A stretch of 6,844 nucleotides of DNA from Bifidobacteriaceae bacterium (GTDB lineage Bacteria > Actinomycetota > Actinomycetes > Actinomycetales > WQXJ01). The position numbers were made by a program, and so were the translations under genes. The notes beneath the pieces are model-generated. The model was not told the DNA's origin and did no database searches. It saw only the letters and a program-made list of their open reading frames with translations. The stretch spans positions 1 through 6,844 of the forward strand of contig JAISBQ010000266.1 in assembly GCA_031266115.1 (NCBI GenBank), written 5' to 3'. This document shows, in pieces, positions 1 through 5,365 of the stretch. Numbering within the stretch: position 1 is the first letter of the stretch; each line of letters opens with the position of its first letter.

Positions 1-27
1 GGACCTTCTAATGGCGCTCTAACTCCC

Positions 28-76
28 AAGTGAGAAGAAGCCATCCGTTGTTCCCACTTACCCTAGCAAGTGAGAA
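28..76. repeat. AAGTGAGAA repeat triplet (two direct, one inverted)
   Basis: AAGTGAGAA occurs at 28-36 and again at 68-76, exactly 40 bases apart. Between them, TTCCCACTT at 51-59 is the inverted form with one mismatch. The 51-59 and 68-76 copies form an 8-of-9 inverted repeat across an 8-base spacer. This could be a protein-binding site, the end of a mobile element, or an RNA stem. The nearest gene is 360 bases away, so no target is evident. Confidence 0.5.
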
Positions 77-160
77 CACGCTCGGGCCTGTTCTCGTTTC
101 CTCGGTCGGGCCCACCGGAGTCACCCGCGAAGGCACCGCCAAAGGCTGGAAGGGTTCGCG

Positions 161-211
161 CAAGGGACCGCCCACGTGAGCCGTACGGCATCGTCCAAGG
201 GACCACCCGTG
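161..211. repeat. Direct repeat CAAGGGACCRCCCRYG
   Basis: Two 16-base copies, at 161-176 and 196-211, share CAAGGGACC exactly and then agree up to purine or pyrimidine changes. They are offset by 35 bases. A perfect 10-base palindrome, GCCGTACGGC (180-189), lies between them. The function is unknown; the arrangement is visible directly in the sequence. Confidence 0.45.
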
Positions 212-284
212 CTGGATCTGGCCCCTACGACCTGAAAGGCACTGGGGAACCTGAGGCGGTCTGGTCAAAGACGCCGCGCCCGGG

Positions 285-332
285 TCCGTCAGTCGACGGA
301 GCCGCGCGGTGCGACCCCCTCGAGCAGGGGGT
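285..332 (-). terminator. Two hairpins downstream of the first vapC, possible terminator
   Basis: TCCGTC (285-290) pairs with GACGGA (295-300) over a 4-base loop. ACCCCCT (314-320) pairs with AGGGGGT (326-332) over a 5-base loop. The second hairpin begins about 100 bases past the stop of the minus-strand vapC gene and could end its transcript. There is no T-run, but actinobacterial terminators often lack one. It may instead belong to a structured RNA in the left region. Confidence 0.3.
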
Positions 333-381
333 GGGGCTGATCGCGAAGACCCGCTCGCTCGCGGGCCAGTCGTTCCATCGC

Positions 382-407
382 CGCCGCTCACCGCTCCCTG
401 TGCTCAC
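382..407 (-). repeat. Copy of the second vapB-vapC junction (relic)
   Basis: Bases 382-401 match 4142-4161 exactly over 20 bases. After one mismatch, five more bases (CTCAC) also match. At 4142-4167 this sequence encodes the last residues of the antitoxin (EDRER, stop) and the overlapping start of its PIN toxin. Here the equivalent minus-strand reading is EHRER, stop, but neither a PIN domain nor an antitoxin continues on either side. An 8-base match (AGCGCCAC, 417-424 versus 4173-4180) follows at a slightly different spacing. I read this as the remnant of another toxin-antitoxin cassette next to the first pair. Confidence 0.5.
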
Positions 408-433
408 CCGCCGTTGAGCGCCACACACACGGA

Positions 434-835
434 TTACGGCAACTCCGGAATGAGCACGGCGACATCGGCGTGCTGAGCGGCCGCGCCACGGTCAAAGGTG
501 GCGAACGTGGCATGGTGCCGGCGGGCAAGTTCGGCGAGGTACGCGTCGGTGACCTGGCAGTGCCCCACCACGCCTGCCATACGGACCTCGCGGTAAGGCA
601 CGTCGTCGGGCCAGAACTCGTGGCCCGGATCCGACTCAAGATCCTCGGCGAGCCTCACGGCATCGTCGGCTCCGGCTCCCTGCCGGATCGCAAACCGGAC
701 CAGCGCACCCTGGGTGATTGGGCAGGTGGCATAAGGCTCGGCCAGTGCTTCTCGCCATGCCACCGCCGCTCGGTGATGCGAGTGGGCCGGTGTGGCCAGG
801 GCAATCAAGACGTTCGCATCGATCAGCGTGGTCAT
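434..835 (-). CDS. vapC: VapC-like PIN-domain toxin (first pair)
   Basis: This 133-residue protein has the size and layout of a VapC toxin, a magnesium-dependent ribonuclease that cleaves RNA (often tRNA) when its antitoxin is lost. The N-terminus LIDANVLIAL carries the first catalytic aspartate (D6). VTDAYLAELA carries D97, and TFATFDRG carries D115. Where many VapC proteins have a glutamate near residue 40, the segment here reads PITQGALVRF, with Q42. PIN toxins with this T-Q/x-x-A-L-x-R pattern exist, so activity is still plausible. The ATG overlaps the antitoxin stop as ATGA, which implies translational coupling. The gene is last in a two-gene minus-strand operon, with a hairpin about 100 bases past its stop. 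The family call is secure; the RNA target cannot be told. Confidence 0.88.
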   Translation of the reverse strand: MTTLIDANVLIALATPAHSHHRAAVAWREALAEPYATCPITQGALVRFAIRQGAGADDAVRLAEDLESDPGHEFWPDDVPYREVRMAGVVGHCQVTDAYLAELARRHHATFATFDRGAAAQHADVAVLIPELP

Positions 836-1059
836 TCTTCGTCCTCCAAAGCACGCACATCCTCGGAGGTGATGGGCCGCGGGATATCGAGCAGCGCCCG
901 ACCGCTGACCGGGTCGACATACACCCGGGCGCCCCGGTCCGTCCCCAGACCGCGCCTGATCAAGTGGACGGCGGTGTGACTGAAGGTCTCGCGCCTGTCG
1001 CGGGCGATACTCGCCACCTGTGCGTGCAGATCCTCTGGGATATCGACCGTGGTGCGCAT
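832..1059 (-). CDS. vapB: VapB-like ribbon-helix-helix antitoxin (first pair)
   Basis: With the start at 1059 this is a 75-residue protein beginning MRTTVDIPEDLHAQVASIAR, a ribbon-helix-helix DNA-binding fold: a short beta strand (residues 2-7) followed by two helices to about residue 38. The C-terminal part, rich in D and E and ending SEDVRALEDEE, is the usual toxin-binding tail of this antitoxin class. The frame stays open upstream to 1107, but those 16 extra residues do not fit the family. A -10-like box placed for a leaderless transcript supports the shorter start. The gene overlaps the toxin by ATGA. It is expected to neutralise the PIN toxin and, as a complex, repress its own promoter. 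Confidence 0.85.
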   Translation of the reverse strand: MRTTVDIPEDLHAQVASIARDRRETFSHTAVHLIRRGLGTDRGARVYVDPVSGRALLDIPRPITSEDVRALEDEE

Positions 1060-1065
1060 AGCATC

Positions 1066-1071
1066 ATCGTA
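1066..1071 (-). promoter_or_regulatory. -10 element, leaderless start of vapB
   Basis: On the minus strand, TACGAT fits the actinobacterial -10 consensus TANNNT. Its last base lies six bases before the ATG at 1059, which puts the predicted transcript start on the A of the start codon. No good -35 is seen, and no Shine-Dalgarno sequence precedes this ATG, both in keeping with leaderless translation. Confidence 0.45.
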
Positions 1072-1145
1072 CACTTCATCACATCGCTCGGTGTCGTAGC
1101 ACATCACCGCAATTCATGCCCACAGCCGCCGAGGGACCTGCCACG

Positions 1146-1165
1146 GGCCGCCCGGTACGGCGGCC
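1146..1165 (-). terminator. GC hairpin after the ABC permease gene
   Basis: GGCCGCC (1146-1152) and GGCGGCC (1159-1165) form a perfect 7-bp stem with a 6-base loop, about 70 bases past the permease stop on the minus strand and before the vapB promoter. No T-run follows. It is the only strong stem in the 1072-1236 gap, which otherwise holds nothing I recognise. Confidence 0.4.
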
Positions 1166-1236
1166 AACCTGCCCGTCCAATGAATGACAACAAGGTCTGT
1201 GCCGTCGGGAACTGCCAACGTGTCGCGCACGGGGTA

Positions 1237-2034
1237 TCAGGCAACGGCGCGCCGGTAGACACGGGTGGCCCACACCAGCGCCACGGCCGTGAGGCCGCCG
1301 ATGACGGCGAACCCGAAGGCGGCCGCCCGCCCGAAACCGCCGCTGCACAGTTCGCGGGCCGCCTCAGTCGCGTAGTAGAGCGGGTCGGCGTGCGCCAACG
1401 CCTGCAGCCAGGCCGGCCCAAGCGAGATCGGCAGGAGCACGCCGGATAGGAGCATGAGCGGCAACTGAGAGCCGGTCACCACCGCGGCCAGGGTGCCGAT
1501 ATCCTTCAGCACCAGACCCAGGGCCTGGCACACCGCCGAGACCGCAACCGTCAGCAGGCCGAGCAGGATCAGTGTCGCCGCCAAGCCCCAAGGACGGATG
1601 TCGAAACCGAACAACGCCGCAACCGCGATCACCGGCGCCGCCGGTACCAGGAACATCACCATGTCTCTGAGGGCTGGCCCCGCCAGCATCGCGAAGCGCG
1701 AGGCCGGCGTCACCCGAAAACGCTCCACCACGCCGGAAGTCAACTCGTCGGCCACTTCCCAGCCGATGCCGGTCCCGCACCCATAGGCGAACAGGACCAG
1801 CATGCCCGGCATGAACCCGTCGATGACCCCGCCGGCGAACCCGCGTGCGCCCGCCAACTCATCGCTCAGGGAGTTGAGCAACGGCCCGAACAGTGCCAGG
1901 TAAAGCAGCGGAGTCGTGAGGCCCGCGACCACCCAGATGGGCTGGCGCAGCGTAGCGCGCAGCTTGCGTTGGAAGAACAGGCCGGTGGCAGTCGCCAGGC
2001 CGTGCCCGATGCCGTTCGCCTGCTTCGTACTCAT
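1237..2034 (-). CDS. ABC-2 type transporter permease, DrrB-like
   Basis: This 265-residue membrane protein would form the transmembrane channel of an ABC exporter. Hydrophobic segments at about residues 33-53, 74-95, 124-145, 148-170, 183-205 and 236-258 give the six-helix plan of ABC-2 permeases. An N-terminal cytoplasmic stretch (FFQRKLRATLRQPIW, residues 20-34) is typical of the DrrB/NodJ group, as is the segment ELTSGVVERFRVTPASR between helices 2 and 3, the usual coupling region to the ATPase. Its ATG overlaps the ATPase stop as ATGA, so the two proteins are probably made in equal amounts. The family includes daunorubicin, other antibiotic and lipid exporters; the substrate cannot be read from sequence. 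The length is normal and nothing appears broken. Confidence 0.9.
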   Translation of the reverse strand: MSTKQANGIGHGLATATGLFFQRKLRATLRQPIWVVAGLTTPLLYLALFGPLLNSLSDELAGARGFAGGVIDGFMPGMLVLFAYGCGTGIGWEVADELTSGVVERFRVTPASRFAMLAGPALRDMVMFLVPAAPVIAVAALFGFDIRPWGLAATLILLGLLTVAVSAVCQALGLVLKDIGTLAAVVTGSQLPLMLLSGVLLPISLGPAWLQALAHADPLYYATEAARELCSGGFGRAAAFGFAVIGGLTAVALVWATRVYRRAVA

Positions 2035-2861
2035 GCGCTCGCCTCCGCGTGACGCAGGCTCCGTCCCGTCAGGCCCAGGAACACGCCGTCCAAGGTGGTG
2101 GCGCCATGATCACGTTTCAGCGCTTCCGGAGGGCCCTCGGCGATGACTCGCCCGTTGTCCATGATGCACAGGCGGTCCGCAAGGACATCGGCTTCGTCGA
2201 GGTAATGGGTGGTCAGCACCACCGTCGCGCCACTCCCCCGGATCGCCTTGACCTCGTCCCACAGACCCGCGCGGCTCAGGGGGTCAAGCCCTGTGGTGGG
2301 TTCGTCCAAGAACAGGATCTCCGGGCGGTGGACCAGGCCCATCGCGATCTCGAGCCGGCGGCGTTGGCCACCGGAACACGTCCGCGCCAACCGGGCGGAG
2401 AATCCGCCCAGGTCGAAGGCATCCTCCAGCTCCGCGACGCGGACCCGAGATTCCTTCCTGGTCAGCCCATAGAGGCGGCACGCCAAGCTCAGGTTCTCGC
2501 GACCGGTCGCCGTCCCGTCGCAGCCGCCCCGCTGTCCAATCAGTCCGATTCTCTGGCGGATGGCGCCGGGCTCGCGCCGCAGATCCAACCCGGCTACCGC
2601 GGCGGTCCCCTCCCATGGGGCGACCAGTGTTGTCAGCACCCGGAAGAGGGTGGTCTTGCCGGCGCCGTTCGGCCCAAGCAGGGCGTAGACAGTGCCGCGC
2701 GGCACGGTCAAGTCGATTCCCCGGACCGCTTCCACCGGTGGGTCAGTCCGGCGCCGGCCCGGGAAGGGCTTGGCGAGACGACGGGCTTCGACGGCCGGGC
2801 ATGGGCGGGACTCGGGCGTGGCCGAACCGCAGGATCTCAGGGGCGCGGGATGGTGTGGCAT
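2031..2861 (-). CDS. ABC transporter ATP-binding protein, DrrA-like
   Basis: This 276-residue ATPase powers the adjacent permease. Counting from the start at 2861, it has Walker A GPNGAGKTT (63-71), a Q-loop glutamine (110), the signature CSGGQ (162-166; cysteine replaces the usual leucine or tyrosine), Walker B ILFLDE (182-187) with catalytic E187, D-loop GLDP (191-194) and the switch histidine H219. The C-terminus TTLDGVFLGLTGRSL resembles the end of DrrA-type proteins. The frame is open to 2924, but AAGAAGG (minus strand, 2871-2877) lies 9 bases before the ATG at 2861, so I choose this start. The first 25 residues (MPHHPAPLRS onward) look like a poorly conserved extension. The gene follows padR with a 93-base gap and no obvious promoter of its own. 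Confidence 0.92.
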   Translation of the reverse strand: MPHHPAPLRSCGSATPESRPCPAVEARRLAKPFPGRRRTDPPVEAVRGIDLTVPRGTVYALLGPNGAGKTTLFRVLTTLVAPWEGTAAVAGLDLRREPGAIRQRIGLIGQRGGCDGTATGRENLSLACRLYGLTRKESRVRVAELEDAFDLGGFSARLARTCSGGQRRRLEIAMGLVHRPEILFLDEPTTGLDPLSRAGLWDEVKAIRGSGATVVLTTHYLDEADVLADRLCIMDNGRVIAEGPPEALKRDHGATTLDGVFLGLTGRSLRHAEASA

Positions 2862-2870
2862 TTCTAAGTA

Positions 2871-2877
2871 CCTTCTT
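2871..2877 (-). promoter_or_regulatory. Ribosome binding site deciding the ATPase start
   Basis: The minus strand reads AAGAAGG, then nine bases, then ATG at 2861. The alternative ATGs at 2888 and 2924 lack a comparable site. The adjoining GGTACTT also occurs in the palindrome upstream of padR, so a regulator half-site here is conceivable. Confidence 0.6.
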
Positions 2878-2954
2878 TGTTTCGGCATCGGCCGCACAAC
2901 GGTGACTCTGATCGCGACCTCCAAGTCCAGCGCGCGTGCGCTGAACTGGAGTTG

Positions 2955-3623
2955 TCAATCGCCTGGGCGCGGGCTGAGCCCGTCCGCCGCGAATACCGCG
3001 GCCAAGGAGTCGAAATCAGGTCGCCCGTCGACCAGCGACCTGTGGATCTGCCGCCAAACCGCCATGCCGCTCATTGAGCCGTCCTTAATGGCTTGGACCA
3101 GGCGCTCCGCGAAGGCGACCTCCGCCTCCAGCAAGGCTTGGTGGTAGTCCGATTCGATCCGCATCAGTTCCGGCACCTCTCCGTCCAGCGCTCTCGACTC
3201 CTTCTCGAGCGCCTTGATCTCCTCCCCGAGCCGGCTCACTCGAAGCGCCAGCAACTCCGACGCGCGCTCCGGAGGCAGGACCGGCAACACAGACAGGGCG
3301 GTCATGAAAGCTGGAATCTCCGGCTTCGGGTCTGCGACCAACTCCGACAGCCAGCCGTTCATCTTGGCGATGCCGGCATCGGTGATCCGGTACACGGTCC
3401 TGGGCGGAAGGTTCCCCTCGCGTGTCACCTCGACGGCCTCAATCGCCCGCCCCTTCTCCAGTGCCGCGACAACCGTGTAGAGCGACCCGTAGTTCAGCCT
3501 CGCCGATTTGTCCTTCCGCCGCTCTTTGAGCGTCCGCACCAACTGGTACGGGTGCGAAGGACGCTCCCACAGGGTGCAGAGCACCATCAGCGCGAGCGGG
3601 TTGCCGCCGGGGTTCCTCGGCAT
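2955..3623 (-). CDS. PadR-family transcriptional regulator
   Basis: This 222-residue protein has the two-part PadR plan. Residues 8-90 form a winged helix: the start NPLALMVLCTLWERPSHPYQ, the recognition helix region NYGSLYTVVAALEKGRAIE, and the wing ending RTVYRITDAG. Residues 100-180 form a charged, probably coiled C-terminal dimerisation domain (PF10400-like). AAGGAG at 3629-3634 (minus) sits 5 bases before the ATG. PadR proteins are usually repressors released by a ligand, often a toxic small molecule, and commonly precede a DrrAB-like exporter as here. A promoter and palindrome upstream suggest autoregulation of the whole three-gene operon. The ligand is unknown. Confidence 0.9.
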   Translation of the reverse strand: MPRNPGGNPLALMVLCTLWERPSHPYQLVRTLKERRKDKSARLNYGSLYTVVAALEKGRAIEAVEVTREGNLPPRTVYRITDAGIAKMNGWLSELVADPKPEIPAFMTALSVLPVLPPERASELLALRVSRLGEEIKALEKESRALDGEVPELMRIESDYHQALLEAEVAFAERLVQAIKDGSMSGMAVWRQIHRSLVDGRPDFDSLAAVFAADGLSPRPGD

Positions 3624-3678
3624 CTCGTCTCCTTGTCTAGCGCCAGACCGATCACGGGCGGAGCGGCGCAGGCGGTCA

Positions 3679-3710
3679 TGTGTACGTACCCGACTACTCT
3701 ACTTCAAGTA
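3679..3710 (-). promoter_or_regulatory. padR operon promoter with palindromic operator
   Basis: On the minus strand, a -35-like TTGAAG (3702-3707) and a -10-like TACACA (3679-3684) are separated by exactly 17 bases. The palindrome TACTT-C-AAGTA (3700-3710) covers the -35 box, and GTACGTAC (3682-3689), a second perfect palindrome, overlaps the -10 box. This is a likely binding site for the PadR protein, which would block RNA polymerase. The 3624-3749 gap contains nothing else I can name. Confidence 0.5.
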
Positions 3711-3749
3711 CCCGCAGTAGGGCAACACGGCGCTCTACCGACTTGCGAG

Positions 3750-4151
3750 TCAGGCGTGGACCACCTCGATCGCGCGGGCCTCGGCCAACTCCGCCAGCCG
3801 GCGGTCAGCGGTCACCAGGGCAGCACCTTCCCGTTCTGCCAGACAGATGTAGATCATGTCGTAGACGGGATGATCGGCGTAGATGGCGGCTTCCAGAGCC
3901 GCGGCGGCACCCGCCTGTGTCAACGGCTCCAACTCATCAGGGATCGCCAGCGCATGGCGAAGTCTGGACACGACGTTCACCACCCCGAGTTGGCCTGCGT
4001 GGACGTATTTCCACAAGGCGTTGGCGACCTCGGCGGCGAACACCGCGGGGGCGATGACCTTGTCCGCGCCTTCCACCGCAGACTCCGCGCGGCCCTCGCC
4101 GCCCACCATTCGCATGGCAGCAGATGCGTCGACCACAAGGACGCCGCTCAC
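3750..4151 (-). CDS. vapC: VapC-like PIN-domain toxin (second pair)
   Basis: A 133-residue PIN-domain ribonuclease with the complete acidic set: D8 in LVVDASAA, E41 in FAAEVANALW, D98 in VYDMIYICLA and D116 in VTADRRLA. The E41 and D98 contexts fit the PIN group most often paired with FitA-like antitoxins. The start is GTG at 4151, overlapping the antitoxin stop as GTGA. It shares the fold but little sequence with the PIN protein at 434-835, so the two pairs are not recent duplicates. It ends only about 45 bases before the padR promoter on the same strand, and I see no strong terminator in between, so read-through into padR is possible. Confidence 0.9.
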   Translation of the reverse strand: MSGVLVVDASAAMRMVGGEGRAESAVEGADKVIAPAVFAAEVANALWKYVHAGQLGVVNVVSRLRHALAIPDELEPLTQAGAAAALEAAIYADHPVYDMIYICLAEREGAALVTADRRLAELAEARAIEVVHA

Positions 4152-4396
4152 CGCTCCCTGTCCTCACGAATCAGCGCCACGGGGTCCATCGTCATCAGGG
4201 CGTGGGTCTCTTCGTCCGCCAACAGCGCCTTGATGGCCGCCCGGCGCCGCGTCTTGTTGGCCTCAACCCGGTTTCGGAGCGACTCCTCAAGCAGCACCAC
4301 GGCTTCCTGCGCGATGGAGCGCCTGTCAGCAGCGGCAGTCCGCGCGAGCGCTTGGTACAAGTCTTCGGGGCAGTTCCGCACTTGCAGCAGCGGCAT
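4148..4396 (-). CDS. FitA/VapB-like antitoxin (second pair)
   Basis: An 82-residue protein, MPLLQVRNCPEDLYQALART onward, with the FitA-type ribbon-helix-helix pattern: strand LLQVRN (residues 3-8), helix EDLYQALARTAAADR, turn, helix IAQEAVVLLEESL. The C-terminal tail (about 45-82, charged, ending VALIREDRER) should wrap the PIN toxin. An ATG also exists at 4402, but GAGAGGA directly abuts it, whereas it lies 6 bases before the ATG at 4396; I therefore choose 4396. It is the first gene of the pair, and an operator-like repeat array lies just upstream. The expected roles are neutralising the toxin and autorepression with it. Confidence 0.85.
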   Translation of the reverse strand: MPLLQVRNCPEDLYQALARTAAADRRSIAQEAVVLLEESLRNRVEANKTRRRAAIKALLADEETHALMTMDPVALIREDRER

Positions 4397-4417
4397 GGTC
4401 ATTCCTCTCGATCATGA

Positions 4418-4443
4418 TATGCAGGCGTATGCACTCAGCATAC
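4418..4443 (-). promoter_or_regulatory. Operator-like TATGC repeat array upstream of the second antitoxin gene
   Basis: TATGC begins at 4418 and again at 4428 (10 bases later), and the inverted form GCATAC begins at 4438, another 10 bases on. GTATGC (4427-4432) and GCATAC (4438-4443) form a perfect 6-bp inverted repeat with a 5-base spacer. Ten-base spacing places the half-sites on one face of the helix, as expected for cooperative binding of ribbon-helix-helix dimers. The array ends about 20 bases before the antitoxin start. I cannot assign a confident -10/-35 pair. Confidence 0.55.
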
Positions 4444-4536
4444 TCTATGATGCGCCTCGCTAGACAACGCGATGCGGGTTCGCCGGCACGGCTGCCGAGC
4501 GCGTCAGGGGCACGAACCAGGTGCTACACCCGGCAT

Positions 4537-4570
4537 GGATATATCCCTTAGATGGGTTATGTTGGCCAAC
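4537..4570 (+). promoter_or_regulatory. Promoter of the nucleotidyltransferase gene flanked by two palindromes
   Basis: GGATATATCC (4537-4546) and GTTGGCCAAC (4561-4570) are each perfect 10-base palindromes. Between and overlapping them, TATGTT (4558-4563) fits a TANNNT -10 box. The predicted transcript start is about 4570, only two bases before the ATG at 4572, so the mRNA is probably leaderless. No good -35 is visible. The palindromes could bind the protein's own winged-helix domain or another regulator. Confidence 0.4.
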
Positions 4571-4571
4571 A

Positions 4572-5198
4572 ATGAGGAGTGAGCTGCCGGGACTGATGCC
4601 GATTCCACGGAGCCCAACTCTGGGCCAGCTGTTGGCGTGGCTTCTCATCCATCCCGACACCGAGTACACCATCAGCGAGCTAGTACGCATCGTCGGCGCG
4701 AAGATGACCACCGCCCAGCGGGATGTGGGCCACCTCGCCGAGGCCCAGCTCGTGACCACCCGAACCGTGGGTCGCAACCGGATGATCAAGGCCAACAAGA
4801 ACCATCCCGTGTTCGAACCGCTGAGCCTGGTCACGGAGTTCACATTCGGACCAGCCCCCATCGTCGCTGAAGCCTTTGCCGGGGTCGAAGCGGACATGGT
4901 CCTCATCTTCGGCTCCTGGGCGGCCCGGTACCACGGCGAGCTCGGCCCGCCCGCGAACGACATCGACGTCCTGGTCATCGGGAAACCTGCCCGAGCGGAG
5001 GTCTATGACGCCGCCGACGCCGCCCAAGAGCGGATCAGACTGCCCGTCAACCCAGCCCTCAGGACCACGGCACAATGGGAAATCGGCCAGGACAAGCTCG
5101 TCGCCCAAGTCCGTCGATCACCGTTCGTCGTGGTCCTGGGAGATGGCGAACCATGGGCCGATGGGAACCCGGCGCCGCCGACATCGAACAGGCCCTGA
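4572..5198 (+). CDS. Winged-helix / nucleotidyltransferase-domain protein
   Basis: A 208-residue two-domain protein. Residues 1-75 form a winged helix (IPRSPTLGQLLAWLLIHPD, EYTISELVRIVGAKMTTAQRDV, then wing VTTRTVGRNRMIKAN). Residues 95-190 form a small DNA polymerase beta-type nucleotidyltransferase with the motif GSW (114-116), 13 residues, then NDIDVLV (129-135), giving metal-binding D130 and D132. This architecture is common in actinobacteria, usually followed by a HEPN-type partner, as in MNT-HEPN modules where the transferase AMPylates and silences a HEPN RNase. Whether that chemistry applies here is inference. I prefer the ATG at 4572 to one at 4521 because the upstream residues do not fit and the -10 box implies a leaderless start. 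The last 46 bases overlap the next gene. Confidence 0.82.
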   Translation: MRSELPGLMPIPRSPTLGQLLAWLLIHPDTEYTISELVRIVGAKMTTAQRDVGHLAEAQLVTTRTVGRNRMIKANKNHPVFEPLSLVTEFTFGPAPIVAEAFAGVEADMVLIFGSWAARYHGELGPPANDIDVLVIGKPARAEVYDAADAAQERIRLPVNPALRTTAQWEIGQDKLVAQVRRSPFVVVLGDGEPWADGNPAPPTSNRP

Positions 5199-5365
5199 CA
5201 CGAAGAACTCTTCAGGCGACCACCGGCGCGGCCGCCGACGGCGAGAGCCTCTTGATCAAGGCCGAACGCACCATCACCACGGCCCAGGACATAGCAGAGA
5301 GCGATCCCGACGACGATGAGGGGCCCGGCGCCCTTCGCCAGGTGCTGCCCGATCAGACAGCGTAG
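5153..5365 (+). pseudogene. Truncated partner gene, probable N-terminal piece of a HEPN-type protein
   Basis: From the ATG at 5153 the frame encodes MGRWEPGAADIEQALTRRTL onward, 70 residues. GGGAG at 5138-5142 is a possible ribosome site. The first 53 residues, helical and ending AERTITTAQDIAESDPD, resemble the N-terminus of the HEPN-like proteins encoded after this class of nucleotidyltransferase; this is recalled family resemblance, not a search result. In those proteins the chain goes on for roughly another 90 residues and contains the R-x(4-6)-H RNase motif. Here the text changes to a short unrelated tail (DDEGPGALRQVLPDQTA) and stops, with no such motif. If so, the toxin half of the module is inactive. 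Alternatively it is a genuine short protein. Confidence 0.45.

Larger units (their letters stand above)
1..433. other. Left-end region without a recognisable gene
   Basis: The open frames here (for example 70-417 plus and 8-391 minus) give proline-, arginine- and glycine-rich translations with no domain I recognise, so I treat them as chance frames in GC-rich DNA. The stretch instead contains short repeats (AAGTGAGAA and CAAGGGACC families) and several compact hairpins, listed separately, and a 20-base copy of a toxin-antitoxin gene junction near its right edge. I looked for conserved cores of tRNA, tmRNA, RNase P RNA, SRP RNA and group II intron domain V and found none. It could be the edge of a mobile element, a structured RNA, or decayed sequence. 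Confidence 0.5.

Noticed and set aside
309..340. GTGCGAC sequence resembling a group II intron 5' end
   Set aside because: No domain V, no maturase gene and no room for an intron before the vapC gene.
8..417. Open frames of 115 and 127 residues on opposite strands in the left region
   Set aside because: Both are proline-, arginine- and glycine-rich without a recognisable domain or ribosome site, and they overlap almost fully in opposite directions, as expected in GC-rich non-coding DNA.
718..1449. Plus-strand frame of 243 residues
   Set aside because: It spans antisense to the first toxin-antitoxin pair, an intergenic gap and the permease end, with no domain of its own.
2049..2867. Plus-strand frame of 272 residues opposite the ATPase gene
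   Set aside because: The minus-strand frame carries every ABC ATPase motif; the plus-strand translation has none.
3093..4463. Long plus-strand frame of 456 residues
   Set aside because: It runs antisense across padR, the second vapC and its antitoxin, which have clear family motifs; it is a GC-bias shadow.
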